From Dyella sp. C11 (GTDB lineage: Bacteria > Pseudomonadota > Gammaproteobacteria > Xanthomonadales > Rhodanobacteraceae): a DNA stretch of 64,000 bases. The notes beneath the pieces are model-generated. The model had not been told where the DNA came from. It searched no databases and worked only from the letters and a program-made list of their open reading frames with translations. The position numbers were made by a program, and so were the translations under genes. Every line of letters starts with the position of its first letter. The first letter of the stretch is position 1. Shown here piece after piece: positions 54,890-63,105 of the stretch. Where the stretch lies: assembly GCF_003121485.1 (NCBI RefSeq), contig NZ_QAVX01000017.1, forward strand, positions 44,432-108,431. Direction: 5' to 3'.

Positions 54890-55420
54890 ATGGCAAAGCT
54901 TGTCTACGGATTGAACCAGTCCCTGGATGGCTACATTGACCACCAGGCCATGTCGCCCTCGCCGGCCCTCTTCCGTCACTTCATCGAGCAGGTGCGCGAT
55001 CAGACGGGCAGCGTGTACGGCCGCCGCATGTACGAGGTGATGCGTTACTGGGACGAAGATTCTCCCGAGTGGAGCGCGGACGAACACGAGTACGCCGTCG
55101 CGTGGCGCAAACAGCCCAAGTGGGTCGTATCACGTTCGCTGACATCCGTTGGGCCGAATGCCACCCTTGTCGCCGACAACGTGGAAGCGGTGATTCGAGA
55201 GCTAAAGGCCGAGCTGAAAGGAGAGATTGAAGTTGCCGGCCCCGAGCTTGCACGCAGCCTTGGCGATCTTGGCCTGATCGACGAGTACCGCATCTACATA
55301 CATCCCGTGGTGATTGGGCATGGCAAACCGTTCTTCGCCGCTGCCCGACCACCGCTGCGCCTCGTGGCAAACGAAATGATCGACGAGAACATCGTCAGGC
55401 TGACTTACGTTCCGGCGTAG
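54890..55420 (+). CDS. RibD C-terminal/dihydrofolate reductase-like protein
   Basis: A 176-residue reductase-like protein. The DHFR/RibD fold marks are MAKLVYGLNQSLDGYIDHQA, GSVYGRRMYEVMRYW, VVSRSLTSVGPNA and IEVAGPELARSLGDLGLIDE with YIHPVVIGHGKPFF. The group is common in soil bacteria and usually of unknown substrate. A GGAGAGG site precedes ATG 54890. It is convergent with the GFA gene. Confidence 0.9.
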   Translation: MAKLVYGLNQSLDGYIDHQAMSPSPALFRHFIEQVRDQTGSVYGRRMYEVMRYWDEDSPEWSADEHEYAVAWRKQPKWVVSRSLTSVGPNATLVADNVEAVIRELKAELKGEIEVAGPELARSLGDLGLIDEYRIYIHPVVIGHGKPFFAAARPPLRLVANEMIDENIVRLTYVPA

Positions 55421-55460
55421 TGCCCGCGCACGCCGCAACGTAGAGCACATGGTTTTCGAC

Positions 55461-55937
55461 TCAGGACAGCTTTCTCGCTGCAAGAAGGCCCCGCACCACC
55501 AAGCTGCCGACAGCAAGCTCGCTGCGCCAATATCCATGGATCTTGGGCAGCGCGTCGTCCACGTCCGCCACCCTGCGATCGTAGAAAATGTGATGTGTCG
55601 GCGGAGGCAATTCACCGGGATTTTCAAACGTGCCCGCAGGCATAAAGCCAAGCCCCGAGGCAGACGGCCCCGGCGTAAGGGCAACCACCGGCGACCCGCA
55701 GGCCGAGCACACCCCGCGATTCAGCGCGGGCAGCGAGCGATAGCGACGGAACGCCAGCCTGTTCGGGTCAGAGACGGTGATGGCGCCTGGACGGAAGACC
55801 ATTACGTCTGCCCAGGGCCGCTTGTACAGCGACTGACAGATCGTGCAGTGACAAAAGAAACGGGCCAGCAACACACCATGGACATGCGTCCCCGATGCCC
55901 CGCAAGCACACACGCTTCGTTGATTCACAATGGTCAT
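55461..55937 (-). CDS. GFA-family zinc-binding protein
   Basis: A 158-residue protein of the glutathione-dependent formaldehyde-activating (GFA/CENP-V) fold. Zinc ligands: CACG near the N-terminus, CHCTICQ in the middle, and CSACGSP. The first motif is shorter than usual (CACGASGTHVHG). The catalysed reaction is unknown; few members act on formaldehyde. The ATG at 55937 is behind GGAGG. Confidence 0.85.
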   Translation of the reverse strand: MTIVNQRSVCACGASGTHVHGVLLARFFCHCTICQSLYKRPWADVMVFRPGAITVSDPNRLAFRRYRSLPALNRGVCSACGSPVVALTPGPSASGLGFMPAGTFENPGELPPPTHHIFYDRRVADVDDALPKIHGYWRSELAVGSLVVRGLLAARKLS

Positions 55938-56075
55938 GATTGCCCGGCCTCCAACCCAACGTTCGTCCGTTCTGGATAGAAGTGGTGAACAGTCCAACGA
56001 AGAACGCGTAAACCGGTGCCAGCAGGCATAAAAACGTTCGCATCGCTTTCCCTGCCATATCCACCTGGTGGCGAA

Positions 56076-56103
56076 TGTCCGCCATGGGTCGGAAGCGGAC
56101 ATT
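56076..56103 (+). repeat. Hairpin repeat, family A
   Basis: TGTCCGCCATGGGTCGGAAG then CGGACATT. Together with the inverted half copy at 56134 it forms a facing pair. Confidence 0.8.
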
Positions 56104-56133
56104 GGGGTCATATGCATCCACTTTCAGATCGTT

Positions 56134-56150
56134 CGACCCGTAGCAGACAT
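56134..56150 (-). repeat. Inverted half copy of repeat family A
   Basis: ATGTCTGCTACGGGTCG on the minus strand. It is the only copy seen in the opposite orientation, and its right arm is lost. Confidence 0.5.
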
Positions 56151-56230
56151 GTAGACGGGCAGAAAGCAGACGCGGGCTGTCCCTGAAGGACAGCGCCACC
56201 GCCAAGCAGTTCGGAGACTGCCTTGAGATT

Positions 56231-57607
56231 TCAAAAATTCTCTTGCGTGCGATGAAACGTACACTCTGTCACGACTGACTGACCTCTCAAGGCGATCACC
56301 GTTGGGTCTTCCAGGTGGTTCACGGGATTGAGCAACATGTGCGTTTTGCCAAGCGCGAAGAAGACGCTTGCGTGTGCAAACTGGAACACATAAATGCCTT
56401 CTGCAACAGCGTCATCCCAATTTTCGGGATTAAACGGCTTGGCAAGAACATCGTTTCCACCGGTACCTAAAGCCGTCCCATCGAAGAACGGCTTATTCTC
56501 GTCCATTGAATAGACCCTGCTCGTACGGCCCGTATTGGTTAGGTCGAACGTGGCCACTCTAACTGACCCATCGTCCGACAACGTATCAGGTTGTGATGCA
56601 TGCACATCTTGCGTCACCCATGCTGGCGTTGGCAGACCATCGGGAACAAAAGGTTCGCCATTGGAATCAAGAACGAGCATTCCCGCACACACTGTGCTCA
56701 TTGGCCCGCTCGCCTCCAGCGTCAAGCTCCCGACTTCCGCGGGCTTCTTGCCCTTGGGTGGAAATTCAACAACATCAAGCGGACTGGCCTGATCAAACGC
56801 CCAGCCGCCACACAATTCATTCGTTGCCTTGAAGCGCTCTGGCAGATCGGCATCGCCATTCGGTCTCGTCTTCAGGCAGTAGCTTGCGCCCTTTTCGTTG
56901 AATGACAAAGATTCCGCGAAAGGTTCTTCACACTGGCCAGTAAACACCATCTCCGAAACAACCTTTCTATGGTTCAGCCACACACTGAGCTTCAAGGGTG
57001 GAGACAATCCGCAGTACCCATATGGCATGGGAGGAAATGCGTATCCAGACTTCACTCGAATGGTTGCACCATCGGAGAAGCGACAATCCACGTAGGTCGC
57101 ATTTAGTACGCCCCTGCCAGCCTGATTCAACGACGGATCATCATCAGGGAAGGTCAGGGTCACCTGGTCCTTTTTGCAGCCGAATTCAGCACCTCCAATG
57201 GCAGTCGATTCGCCATCGCCGAGCGATTCATCACCGCCATCCTCGCCAAGACTGTTGCGCTTCGTAGTCAAAGCGGTAATTCGCAAACTGTAGTTGTTGA
57301 CCATACAGGGCGCGAGCCCCGAATCAGTGCAGCCTTTGACGCGGCCAACCGCCAACCACTCGCGCTGTTCCGAAATTAGCCTCTTGCGCTCATCCGGGGT
57401 CACATGAGCGACCAAGTACGAATAAAGTGGCGTGAGTTCTGAATCGAGTTGCGCCAACACCGTATTGGAGCAGATAGTCCTTTCCACGGCACTGTTGGCT
57501 GGTCCGCAACGAAAACTGGGCTGAATCGCTTGGGCCTGAAGATGCTGGCCCGTCAAAGCCAGCACAAGCACGAGAAGGAGTAACGAAATACAGAACCGCT
57601 TCCGCAT
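56231..57607 (-). CDS. Exported protein with LprI-like N-terminal domain
   Basis: A 458-residue secreted protein. The signal peptide is at MRKRFCISLLLLVLVLALTG. Residues 30-110 form a DUF1311/LprI-like domain (PSFRCGPANSAVERTICSNT, LAQLDSELTPLYSYLVAH, ISEQREWLAVGRVKGC) with paired cysteines, as in proteins described as lysozyme inhibitors. The remaining 340 residues are unusual: cysteine-rich, beta-type sequence with WLNHRKVVSEMVFTGQCEE and VYSMDENKPFFDGTALGTGG. The protein is longer than typical LprI. Lower GC than its neighbours hints at recent acquisition. ATG 57607. Confidence 0.75.
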   Translation of the reverse strand: MRKRFCISLLLLVLVLALTGQHLQAQAIQPSFRCGPANSAVERTICSNTVLAQLDSELTPLYSYLVAHVTPDERKRLISEQREWLAVGRVKGCTDSGLAPCMVNNYSLRITALTTKRNSLGEDGGDESLGDGESTAIGGAEFGCKKDQVTLTFPDDDPSLNQAGRGVLNATYVDCRFSDGATIRVKSGYAFPPMPYGYCGLSPPLKLSVWLNHRKVVSEMVFTGQCEEPFAESLSFNEKGASYCLKTRPNGDADLPERFKATNELCGGWAFDQASPLDVVEFPPKGKKPAEVGSLTLEASGPMSTVCAGMLVLDSNGEPFVPDGLPTPAWVTQDVHASQPDTLSDDGSVRVATFDLTNTGRTSRVYSMDENKPFFDGTALGTGGNDVLAKPFNPENWDDAVAEGIYVFQFAHASVFFALGKTHMLLNPVNHLEDPTVIALRGQSVVTECTFHRTQENF

Positions 57608-57692
57608 GAAAACGCTGCGGGCGTCGGACAAGTGCATCTTTCATCCTTGTAAAAGAGGAAATCGATTACACGATAGATAGGGGCGTCATGAA

Positions 57693-57717
57693 TGTCCGCT
57701 ACGGGTCGGAAGCGGAC
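57693..57717 (+). repeat. Hairpin repeat, family A
   Basis: TGTCCGCTACGGGTCGGAAG then CGGAC. It ends 5 bp from the stop of the minus-strand gene at 57723. Confidence 0.85.
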
Positions 57718-57722
57718 GCGCC

Positions 57723-58046
57723 CTAGCCGATCATGGCCTCATGCAAGAAGGTTGCAGGCACGTAAATAAGCGCCGCCAAGCCGAGCAGGCCGGTGGTCAG
57801 AACTACGCGCCGCAAGCGCCTTATTGTTGACTCAATATCGTGTGGCACGGGGTGCCGAAATAGCGGCTTCCAGTTAAGGGGACCAATGCCATAGAAAGCC
57901 ATGTCCAAACCGGATGCGTAAAGCTCTGCTGCGAACTCAGGATGAGATTTGGAAATACCCTTCCAGGCCCTCCCGGCCACCAGCATCAAGTACCAGCGGC
58001 CGAAAATCGCGACAAAAGCCAGCGTCATTGCAGCAGTCAAATTCAT
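57723..58046 (-). CDS. Small membrane protein of the repeat array
   Basis: A 107-residue protein, MNLTAAMTLAFVAIFGRWYL, with a hydrophobic start (residues 3-22), a charged middle (LFRHPVPHDIESTIRRLRRV) and a second helix near the end (LTTGLLGLAALIYVPATFL). A GGAG site precedes ATG 58046. No family recognised. Confidence 0.65.
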   Translation of the reverse strand: MNLTAAMTLAFVAIFGRWYLMLVAGRAWKGISKSHPEFAAELYASGLDMAFYGIGPLNWKPLFRHPVPHDIESTIRRLRRVVLTTGLLGLAALIYVPATFLHEAMIG

Positions 58047-58091
58047 CGTCGCTCCACTGTCTCCTGACCCGCCCATCCTCATTCGCCTTGA

Positions 58092-58118
58092 CGTCCGCTA
58101 TGGGTCGAAAGCGGACCT
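58092..58118 (+). repeat. Hairpin repeat, family A
   Basis: CGTCCGCTATGGGTCGAAAG then CGGACCT; arms GTCCGCT and AGCGGAC. It ends 11 bp from the stop of the gene at 58130. Confidence 0.88.
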
Positions 58119-58129
58119 TTGATCTTCAA

Positions 58130-58744
58130 CTATCCCGGCACGTCCAGGTGCCAAACAATCTCGTTTGCCCGCTGTTCGTATGAGTCAAACCAAGAGGCGG
58201 CGCTTTCAAGCTGGGCCACGATCCGCTCAACGATGTCTACGACTACCACGCCGTTTTTGGCGCTGGAATCAAAGCTCAGGAATCGATCGCCCACTTTCGC
58301 GAACGGCACATATAACGGATTGACGTCCCTCACGTGCCTGAGCAGTGATCTTGCGTGGCTTGACGCGGCATCAATGAACCACACGGACGGGTCGTAAGGA
58401 AAATGCCCCGTCCGCGCGTACTGGACAAGCCTTAGAGGGGAGACGAACGATGGCGGCAACAGTTCGGGTGCAAACAGCTCAAAAGGCTTGTTCTTCCTCG
58501 TAAGCAGATTGTTCACACCCGCATTCACGTCAGCCGGGTTAGACGCGCCAGGAACTGTATGGAGGGTGGCGATTAGTTCCTTAGGGCTTCGCTCCTCGCC
58601 TGTGCACAACTCGATGATCCAGCTCTCGGGTGCCGGAGTCGCTGATAGCAAACCCTCTGCCCATCGACCCACCTCGTCAGGTGTAACGAGCCCGTGAACT
58701 AGGCCGTACACAAAGACCTCAGCTTGGCTCTTTTGGTCGGACAT
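58130..58744 (-). CDS. Protein of unknown function in the repeat array
   Basis: A 204-residue soluble protein, MSDQKSQAEVFVYGLVHGLV, with an N-terminal helical segment and the marks ESWIIELCTGEERSPKELIA, PPSFVSPLRLVQYARTGHFP and FIDAASSHARSLLRHVRDVN. No family is recognised. It is not related to its neighbours, in keeping with a cassette-like arrangement. Confidence 0.65.
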   Translation of the reverse strand: MSDQKSQAEVFVYGLVHGLVTPDEVGRWAEGLLSATPAPESWIIELCTGEERSPKELIATLHTVPGASNPADVNAGVNNLLTRKNKPFELFAPELLPPSFVSPLRLVQYARTGHFPYDPSVWFIDAASSHARSLLRHVRDVNPLYVPFAKVGDRFLSFDSSAKNGVVVVDIVERIVAQLESAASWFDSYEQRANEIVWHLDVPG

Positions 58745-58790
58745 GATTCCGTTCACCGATTGAAGGGGTAAGATTCTGGACATTCCCGAA

Positions 58791-58817
58791 TGTCCGGTTC
58801 GGGTCGAAAGCGGACCT
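58791..58817 (+). repeat. Hairpin repeat, family A
   Basis: TGTCCGGTTCGGGTCGAAAG then CGGACCT. It ends 8 bp from the stop of the gene at 58826. Confidence 0.85.
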
Positions 58818-58825
58818 ATGCTCTG

Positions 58826-59395
58826 TCAGCCACCGCCCATCGTTGACTGGGTGTCTCCCTTCACCCCGAGCGTCCGTACGTCGACTTGTTTCTGATCCGG
58901 CGTGGCGGACATCACCTGCAACGTTCCGCCGGCATCGGCAGACTTCATCATCACAACAGGGACGCCTTGGTTGTCTGCTACGGCAAACATCACGTGGCCC
59001 TTTGCGTCCACCATCATGCCAACACGGTCGGACTCCTTGCCGTCAGGCACATTGGGCGCATCCAGACCAAAAGCCACACGACCGTTGTCCATAGTCGCCA
59101 TGCCGCCACGTTCGTGCCCCGCCTTATCGTAAAGAACGATGCCCGCGGCGCGACTGGCTCGCTTAGTATCCTGCTTGTCCTGCCCAAGCCTCACACGCAC
59201 GGCACCCGAGTCATCGACCACCACCACGCGATTAGTCGTGACTTGACGCTGCGTTATGCCGCCAACCCCGTACCAAGCGAGGCCGAGGAATATCACTGCG
59301 ATCAACAGGACGGCCATCGTCCATTGCGTACAGCGCAGTGAACGTTCCAAGCTCTTGATACGATTTTCATAAACTGCCTGGCTCGTCGAATCCAT
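58826..59395 (-). CDS. Membrane-anchored beta-rich protein
   Basis: A 189-residue protein with an N-terminal helical region, one membrane helix near residues 25-46 (WTMAVLLIAVIFLGLAWYGV), and a periplasmic part of repeated beta strands with conserved spacing: VVVVDDSGAVRVRLGQ, GIVLYDKAGHERGGMATM, VGMMVDAKGHVMFAVAD. The repeats resemble a beta-solenoid. AAGGAG precedes the ATG. Function unknown. Confidence 0.7.
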   Translation of the reverse strand: MDSTSQAVYENRIKSLERSLRCTQWTMAVLLIAVIFLGLAWYGVGGITQRQVTTNRVVVVDDSGAVRVRLGQDKQDTKRASRAAGIVLYDKAGHERGGMATMDNGRVAFGLDAPNVPDGKESDRVGMMVDAKGHVMFAVADNQGVPVVMMKSADAGGTLQVMSATPDQKQVDVRTLGVKGDTQSTMGGG

Positions 59396-59520
59396 CGAAA
59401 CTCCTTAACAGTTTGGGGAGATCGCAACGTATCAAGGACGCCCAAATCCGGGCAATGCTTGCCAGCTCAAATACCACTGGCCACGGGCCATGATTTCTTG
59501 CGATGAACTGATTTTTTGGG

Positions 59521-59547
59521 GGTCCGCTTTGGGTCGGAAGCGGACAT
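59521..59547 (+). repeat. Hairpin repeat, family A
   Basis: GGTCCGCTTTGGGTCGGAAG then CGGACAT. It ends 36 bp from the stop of the gene at 59584, the largest such gap. Confidence 0.85.
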
Positions 59548-59583
59548 CTGACACCGTTAAAGATCGGCCAGAATTTACGTTTC

Positions 59584-60174
59584 CTAGCGTCTTGAAAGCA
59601 TGACAGCTATGACTATCAGAAGAAGGGCAAAGACGGTCGCGATCATCATGCGGCGCCCGCTTTTCCTTGCGAAACGCGGTGCTTCATAAGGCACCCAATG
59701 TGAGTCGCCGGCAACTTGCATTTGCCACGGCCCGAAGTTTTCCCGCCGATAGAAAAGCACCTGATAAGGGCGCAACGCTTGCCCCAACTCGACAAGAAGG
59801 ACCTCGAACCCAACCAGACTTCCGGCGAGCTTTGCAAGGCATGTGTCGTCCTTATCTAGTAGCCACGAGTCCGTGCCACTTCTAGGAGCACTCGCAGTGA
59901 TGACCTGTGCGATGGAGTCCAAAGGAATAGTGCGGATTCGGAACGCCCCAGTGATTAAGACACCCTCTGGGCGCACCTGCACGCTGTAACGAATGGCATA
60001 CAGGAAGCTCCACGCTAGCGCGCAGACAGCGGCTGCCAACAAACCAAGTGTTACATAGGCGCCTACGCCATAAATTGCCTCTGATCCAAGTATCGCAACA
60101 GTGCAGGCCCCAGTTATTCCGCCCAAGACGCCCAATAGCAGATAAGGAAACCACCCAGGAAACCGGTGCTTCAT
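59584..60174 (-). CDS. Membrane protein with a PH-like domain
   Basis: A 196-residue protein. Two N-terminal membrane helices (PYLLLGVLGGITGACTVAIL; YVTLGLLAAAVCALAWSFLY) are followed by a PH-like or YdbS-like beta domain (VQVRPEGVLITGAFRIRTIP, LDSIAQVITASAP), then a C-terminal helix (MIATVFALLLIVIAVMLSRR). The order resembles bacterial PH-domain membrane proteins, but no strict family match is claimed. Confidence 0.6.
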   Translation of the reverse strand: MKHRFPGWFPYLLLGVLGGITGACTVAILGSEAIYGVGAYVTLGLLAAAVCALAWSFLYAIRYSVQVRPEGVLITGAFRIRTIPLDSIAQVITASAPRSGTDSWLLDKDDTCLAKLAGSLVGFEVLLVELGQALRPYQVLFYRRENFGPWQMQVAGDSHWVPYEAPRFARKSGRRMMIATVFALLLIVIAVMLSRR

Positions 60175-60252
60175 AGATACCTATTCTCCCCCAAAAAAGC
60201 CGATCCTCCGCAACGACTGCGAAGGGCGCCAGTCCGGCAATCTCTTGCTCAA

Positions 60253-60279
60253 TGTCCGCTTCCGGTCGAAAGCGGACCT
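60253..60279 (+). repeat. Hairpin repeat, family A
   Basis: TGTCCGCTTCCGGTCGAAAG then CGGACCT. The repeat runs into the TAG stop of the minus-strand gene at 60278. Confidence 0.85.
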
Positions 60280-60742
60280 ACCCGAGGGCCTTTGCCATGA
60301 TGGACGTTGGCTCGCCCCGAAAGTCCTGGGTGGCTAAGGTCCTATAACCAAGGCCGGCATAGTAGACCTCGTGATCATGGGTGCAGAGATTCAAGGTTGA
60401 AAAGCCCTTCGCAAACGCCAGCGTCTCGATCTCACGAATCAGCCTTGCGGCAATTCCCCGCGACCGATGCGCGGTTTTGACGTAGACACCGGCCAGCCAA
60501 GGCGTCAGCTCAATGTCCGGCAGCAAACCGTCACTGGCTTGAAGCGTAGCGGAACCGAGCAACTGGCCGAACTCGACTGCGATAAGAACCGTAGGCATAT
60601 CCAGCGCGCGGGACGTCTCATCCAGGCGAGCCGTTCGCTCGCTCAACGTCTCATGCGGCCGCAGATACCCCCATGCGTCAAAATGCAGCTTCGCCAACTC
60701 AGACACGTATCCAGCGCGCTCCCTCAACTTGACGATCTCCAT
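60278..60742 (-). CDS. GNAT-family N-acetyltransferase
   Basis: A 154-residue acetyltransferase. The acetyl-CoA binding region is GVYVKTAHRSRGIAARLIRE, in which the Arg/Gly loop replaces the usual QxxGxG with HRSRGIA. Other fold marks: MEIVKLRERAGYVSEL at the start, LIAVEFGQLLGSATLQASDG and NLCTHDHEVYYAGLGYRTLA. The substrate is unknown. Its stop overlaps a family A repeat. Confidence 0.88.
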   Translation of the reverse strand: MEIVKLRERAGYVSELAKLHFDAWGYLRPHETLSERTARLDETSRALDMPTVLIAVEFGQLLGSATLQASDGLLPDIELTPWLAGVYVKTAHRSRGIAARLIREIETLAFAKGFSTLNLCTHDHEVYYAGLGYRTLATQDFRGEPTSIMAKALG

Positions 60743-60842
60743 GTCGGCAACCTCTGATTGGCTGATTTGAAAAGGGGATAGAGCGCGCGCTCAAGGCCTT
60801 AGTGAAAACCTGAAAAGGCGCTATGCCACCTACTTTCTTGAG

Positions 60843-60869
60843 TGTCCGCTTCGGGTCGGGAGCGGACCT
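60843..60869 (+). repeat. Hairpin repeat, family A
   Basis: TGTCCGCTTCGGGTCGGGAG then CGGACCT. It ends 12 bp from the stop of the gene at 60882. Confidence 0.85.
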
Positions 60870-60881
60870 TACCGAGCATTT

Positions 60882-61274
60882 CTAGCGGACCCGATCGATT
60901 CCTTCCAGCGTGATATACCGATCCACGCCCCTTCCAGTGATAACAAGCGCGAGAAGCACTGCCGAGCCGTCGGCGACATGGGTGATGCATTCAACGGCCG
61001 CTACCAATCCGGTGCTTTCTGTCGCATCGGCCTCGAAGTACTTGATCACCACCGATGCGGCGATGTCGCCAGGGAACTCCCCGTCCTCGGATAAACTGGC
61101 GATGAGATCTGCCTCAATCGCGTTTGCCGGCTCTCTCCCATAGGCAAGGGCGTAGCCGAAGCGCTCTGCCATTGCCCGAAAATTGCCGTCATGCAGCAAA
61201 GTGACAGCTTCTTGGCCAAACCGTTCTAGTGATTGCCGATCCGTTTGCGACTCGAATATCTGCATGTTGTCCAC
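60882..61274 (-). CDS. Small protein of unknown function in the repeat array
   Basis: A 130-residue soluble protein, MDNMQIFESQTDRQSLERFG, with an N-terminal helix, then an alpha/beta part: GNFRAMAERFGYALAYGREP, FEADATESTGLVAAVECITH and LLALVITGRGVDRYITLEGI. No signal peptide. An alternative ATG is at 61265. No family is recognised. Confidence 0.6.
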   Translation of the reverse strand: MDNMQIFESQTDRQSLERFGQEAVTLLHDGNFRAMAERFGYALAYGREPANAIEADLIASLSEDGEFPGDIAASVVIKYFEADATESTGLVAAVECITHVADGSAVLLALVITGRGVDRYITLEGIDRVR

Positions 61275-61287
61275 ACTCTCATTTCGA

Positions 61288-61314
61288 TGTCCGCTCTGGG
61301 TCGGAAGCGGACCT
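61288..61314 (+). repeat. Hairpin repeat, family A
   Basis: TGTCCGCTCTGGGTCGGAAG then CGGACCT. It ends 3 bp from the stop of the gene at 61318. Confidence 0.85.
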
Positions 61315-61317
61315 TTT

Positions 61318-61845
61318 CTATGGCCCCGAATTTAGACAAGGCGCGTAAGTGGGCTGAACTCCGATTCGCACCAACGCCAACCGAATGGCCCCTGCGGAAG
61401 TTGCTGGTCGAAAATCGCACGGCCGATCCCTTAGATCCTCCTGAAGGATAGGGACAGCACTTCCAGCTCGCGCACCGAGGGACCCCAGCGCTCCGGCAGT
61501 CCATAGTCGCACTCCATCGTCGGCATCACCCATCTGAAATGCCAACGCGTCAATGTCTGCCCGAGACACTTGCTCAGAATGCTTGCGCACCCACTGGGCC
61601 AGCTCCACGACAAGTCTATTGCGCGTCCGGCGGCTGTCTTCCACATAGATCGTACGGACTGCGATCTGCACGTAGGAATCACCTTCAGCTATTCCGCTTG
61701 GACCGCCCCATGAACTAACGCCGGAATTCGTGGGGGCGTCGACAGCAGACGACAATGACGGCGACGCGAAACCAGCAAGAAGCAAGAGCGAAAGCATCCA
61801 TCGACTGAACGAAAAAAGATGACCTCCTTCATCATTCATACGCAT
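61318..61845 (-). CDS. Exported protein with a HEAT-like repeat
   Basis: A 175-residue secreted protein. A signal peptide covers about residues 14-34 (SRWMLSLLLLAGFASPSLSS). A helical core follows: VRTIYVEDSRRTRNRLVVEL, QWVRKHSEQVSRADIDAL, and a HEAT-like unit DDGVRLWTAGALGSLGARAG with SAVPILQEDL. Function unknown. Confidence 0.65.
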   Translation of the reverse strand: MRMNDEGGHLFSFSRWMLSLLLLAGFASPSLSSAVDAPTNSGVSSWGGPSGIAEGDSYVQIAVRTIYVEDSRRTRNRLVVELAQWVRKHSEQVSRADIDALAFQMGDADDGVRLWTAGALGSLGARAGSAVPILQEDLRDRPCDFRPATSAGAIRLALVRIGVQPTYAPCLNSGP

Positions 61846-62145
61846 GGAATACCCCCCTGATCATTGGTATCAAACGGAACCCACCCGCTATGCTAAAACG
61901 TCCGCTATGGGTCGAAAGCGGACCAATGCTAGCTCGTTATCCCACGCCGACGGATTGATCGGAACAGCGGGCAGATTTGGCGACACAGACAACGGCGTGA
62001 GCCCGACTCTGCATTTGATGGACGACTACGGCCAACCTCCTGGCATGGCCGCAACACGGGCGGCTCTAGCATGGCCCCGGGTGTCTTTCCGCTCCCGGGG
62101 CAAAGCCGCGTAAAATGGTGGCTTTACGCCCACTCAAGTGCCCCC
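61846..62145. other. Gap between minus-strand array and yaeQ
   Basis: A 300-base interval containing the family A repeat at 61899 and the yaeQ promoter region. The open frame across it begins inside the repeat (SAMGRKRT) and is not a gene. Confidence 0.5.
61899..61925 (+). repeat. Hairpin repeat, family A
   Basis: CGTCCGCTATGGGTCGAAAG then CGGACCA. It lies upstream of both flanking genes. Confidence 0.85.
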
Positions 62146-62700
62146 ATGGCCCTCACCGCCACCATCCACAAGGCCGAACTGTCGATCAGCGACATGGATC
62201 GACACTACTACGCCACCCACGCATTGACCCTCGCCCGGCATCCGTCGGAAACCGAGGAGCGATTGATGGCGCGCCTGCTCGCGTTTGCGCTTTATGCTGA
62301 CGAACGGCTGGAGTTCGGCAAGGGGCTCAGCGACACCGACGAACCGGCCCTGTGGCGCAAGGCCTATACCGACGAGATCGAGCTGTGGATCGACGTCGGC
62401 CTGCCTGATGAAACACGCTTGCGCAAAGCCTGCAACCAGTCGCGGCACGTCGTGGTGCTGGCCTATGGCGGCCATGCCGTCGACGTCTGGTGGAGCAAGA
62501 TCGCCAGCACACTCACCCGCCACGACAACCTCAGCGTGCTCGCCATCGACCACGCCGACATAAAGCAACTGGCTGCCCTGTGCGAGCGGAGCATGCGCCT
62601 GCAATGCCTGATCCAGGACGGCGAACTGCAGCTCATCGCCGGCGACCTCACGCTGCCGATCCGTCCGGCTATCCGCATGGGTGAGTACGCTGTCGCTTGA
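62146..62700 (+). CDS. yaeQ: YaeQ-family protein
   Basis: A 184-residue protein of the YaeQ family, a PD-(D/E)XK nuclease-like fold. Matches: MALTATIHKAELSISDMDRH, HYYATHALTLARHPSETEER, LAFALYADERLEFGKGLSDT and IELWIDVGLPDETRLRKACN. YaeQ was first described in E. coli in connection with haemolysin expression; its activity is unclear. ATG 62146 gives the family start. It is the only plus-strand gene of the repeat array. Confidence 0.95.
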   Translation: MALTATIHKAELSISDMDRHYYATHALTLARHPSETEERLMARLLAFALYADERLEFGKGLSDTDEPALWRKAYTDEIELWIDVGLPDETRLRKACNQSRHVVVLAYGGHAVDVWWSKIASTLTRHDNLSVLAIDHADIKQLAALCERSMRLQCLIQDGELQLIAGDLTLPIRPAIRMGEYAVA

Positions 62701-62725
62701 GGAGTGCCCCTGCCCCGTTTTGAAA

Positions 62726-62752
62726 CGTCCGCCGTGGGTCGGAAGCGGACAG
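62726..62752 (+). repeat. Hairpin repeat, family A
   Basis: CGTCCGCCGTGGGTCGGAAG then CGGACAG. It sits 25 bp after the yaeQ stop and 11 bp from the stop of the convergent gene at 62764. Confidence 0.85.
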
Positions 62753-62763
62753 ATCAAAGCCTA

Positions 62764-63054
62764 CTAGTACAGGCTTACAAAAGCGGCGACGACAGGAGCG
62801 ACTGCCAAGACCGCAGCCATGAGGGAGCGCTTCATTGCCTCCACATACGAGCGTCCCGACAACCACAGGGAACTGACCAGGCACAGGACACCCACGAGCA
62901 AAATGGCGATGGATGTGTGCCTGTGTGCCTCGATGACTGACGAAGGCGTTGTCGGCGATGGGTCACCCAGTTGAGACATCACGCCGTAGAAGCAGAGAAG
63001 CCAGCCTGCTGCCACCAACACTAAGGCCAAATCGGCGAATCGACTCGATGTCAT
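62764..63054 (-). CDS. Small membrane protein
   Basis: A 96-residue protein with three hydrophobic segments: LALVLVAAGWLLCFYGVMSQ, SIAILLVGVLCLVSSLWLS and LMAAVLAVAPVVAAFVSLY. The first and second are split by a polar loop with EAHRHT. No family recognised. Confidence 0.65.
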   Translation of the reverse strand: MTSSRFADLALVLVAAGWLLCFYGVMSQLGDPSPTTPSSVIEAHRHTSIAILLVGVLCLVSSLWLSGRSYVEAMKRSLMAAVLAVAPVVAAFVSLY

Positions 63055-63091
63055 TTTTCTCCGTCTCCAGCGTTGATTGTCAGGCTGAAAC

Positions 63092-63105
63092 TGTCCGCTT
63101 TGGGT
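63092..63105 (+). repeat. Left half of a family A repeat cut by an IS
   Basis: TGTCCGCTTTGGGT matches the repeat up to the loop, then the sequence changes to IS30-type DNA. The expected CGNAAGCGGAC is missing. Confidence 0.7.

Noticed and set aside
58086..58183. Short plus-strand frames through the repeats encoding SAMGRKRTF-like peptides
   Set aside because: The same peptide arises from many copies because the repeat is translated; no ribosome sites and no conserved length.
56000..63100. Classical integron attC array
   Set aside because: No consistent 7-bp GTTRRRY/RYYYAAC core sites were found beside the repeats and no integrase gene is in the window; kept only as a cassette-like hypothesis.
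56000..63100. CRISPR array
   Set aside because: Repeats are separated by whole genes of 350-800 bp or more, not by short spacers, and no cas genes are present.
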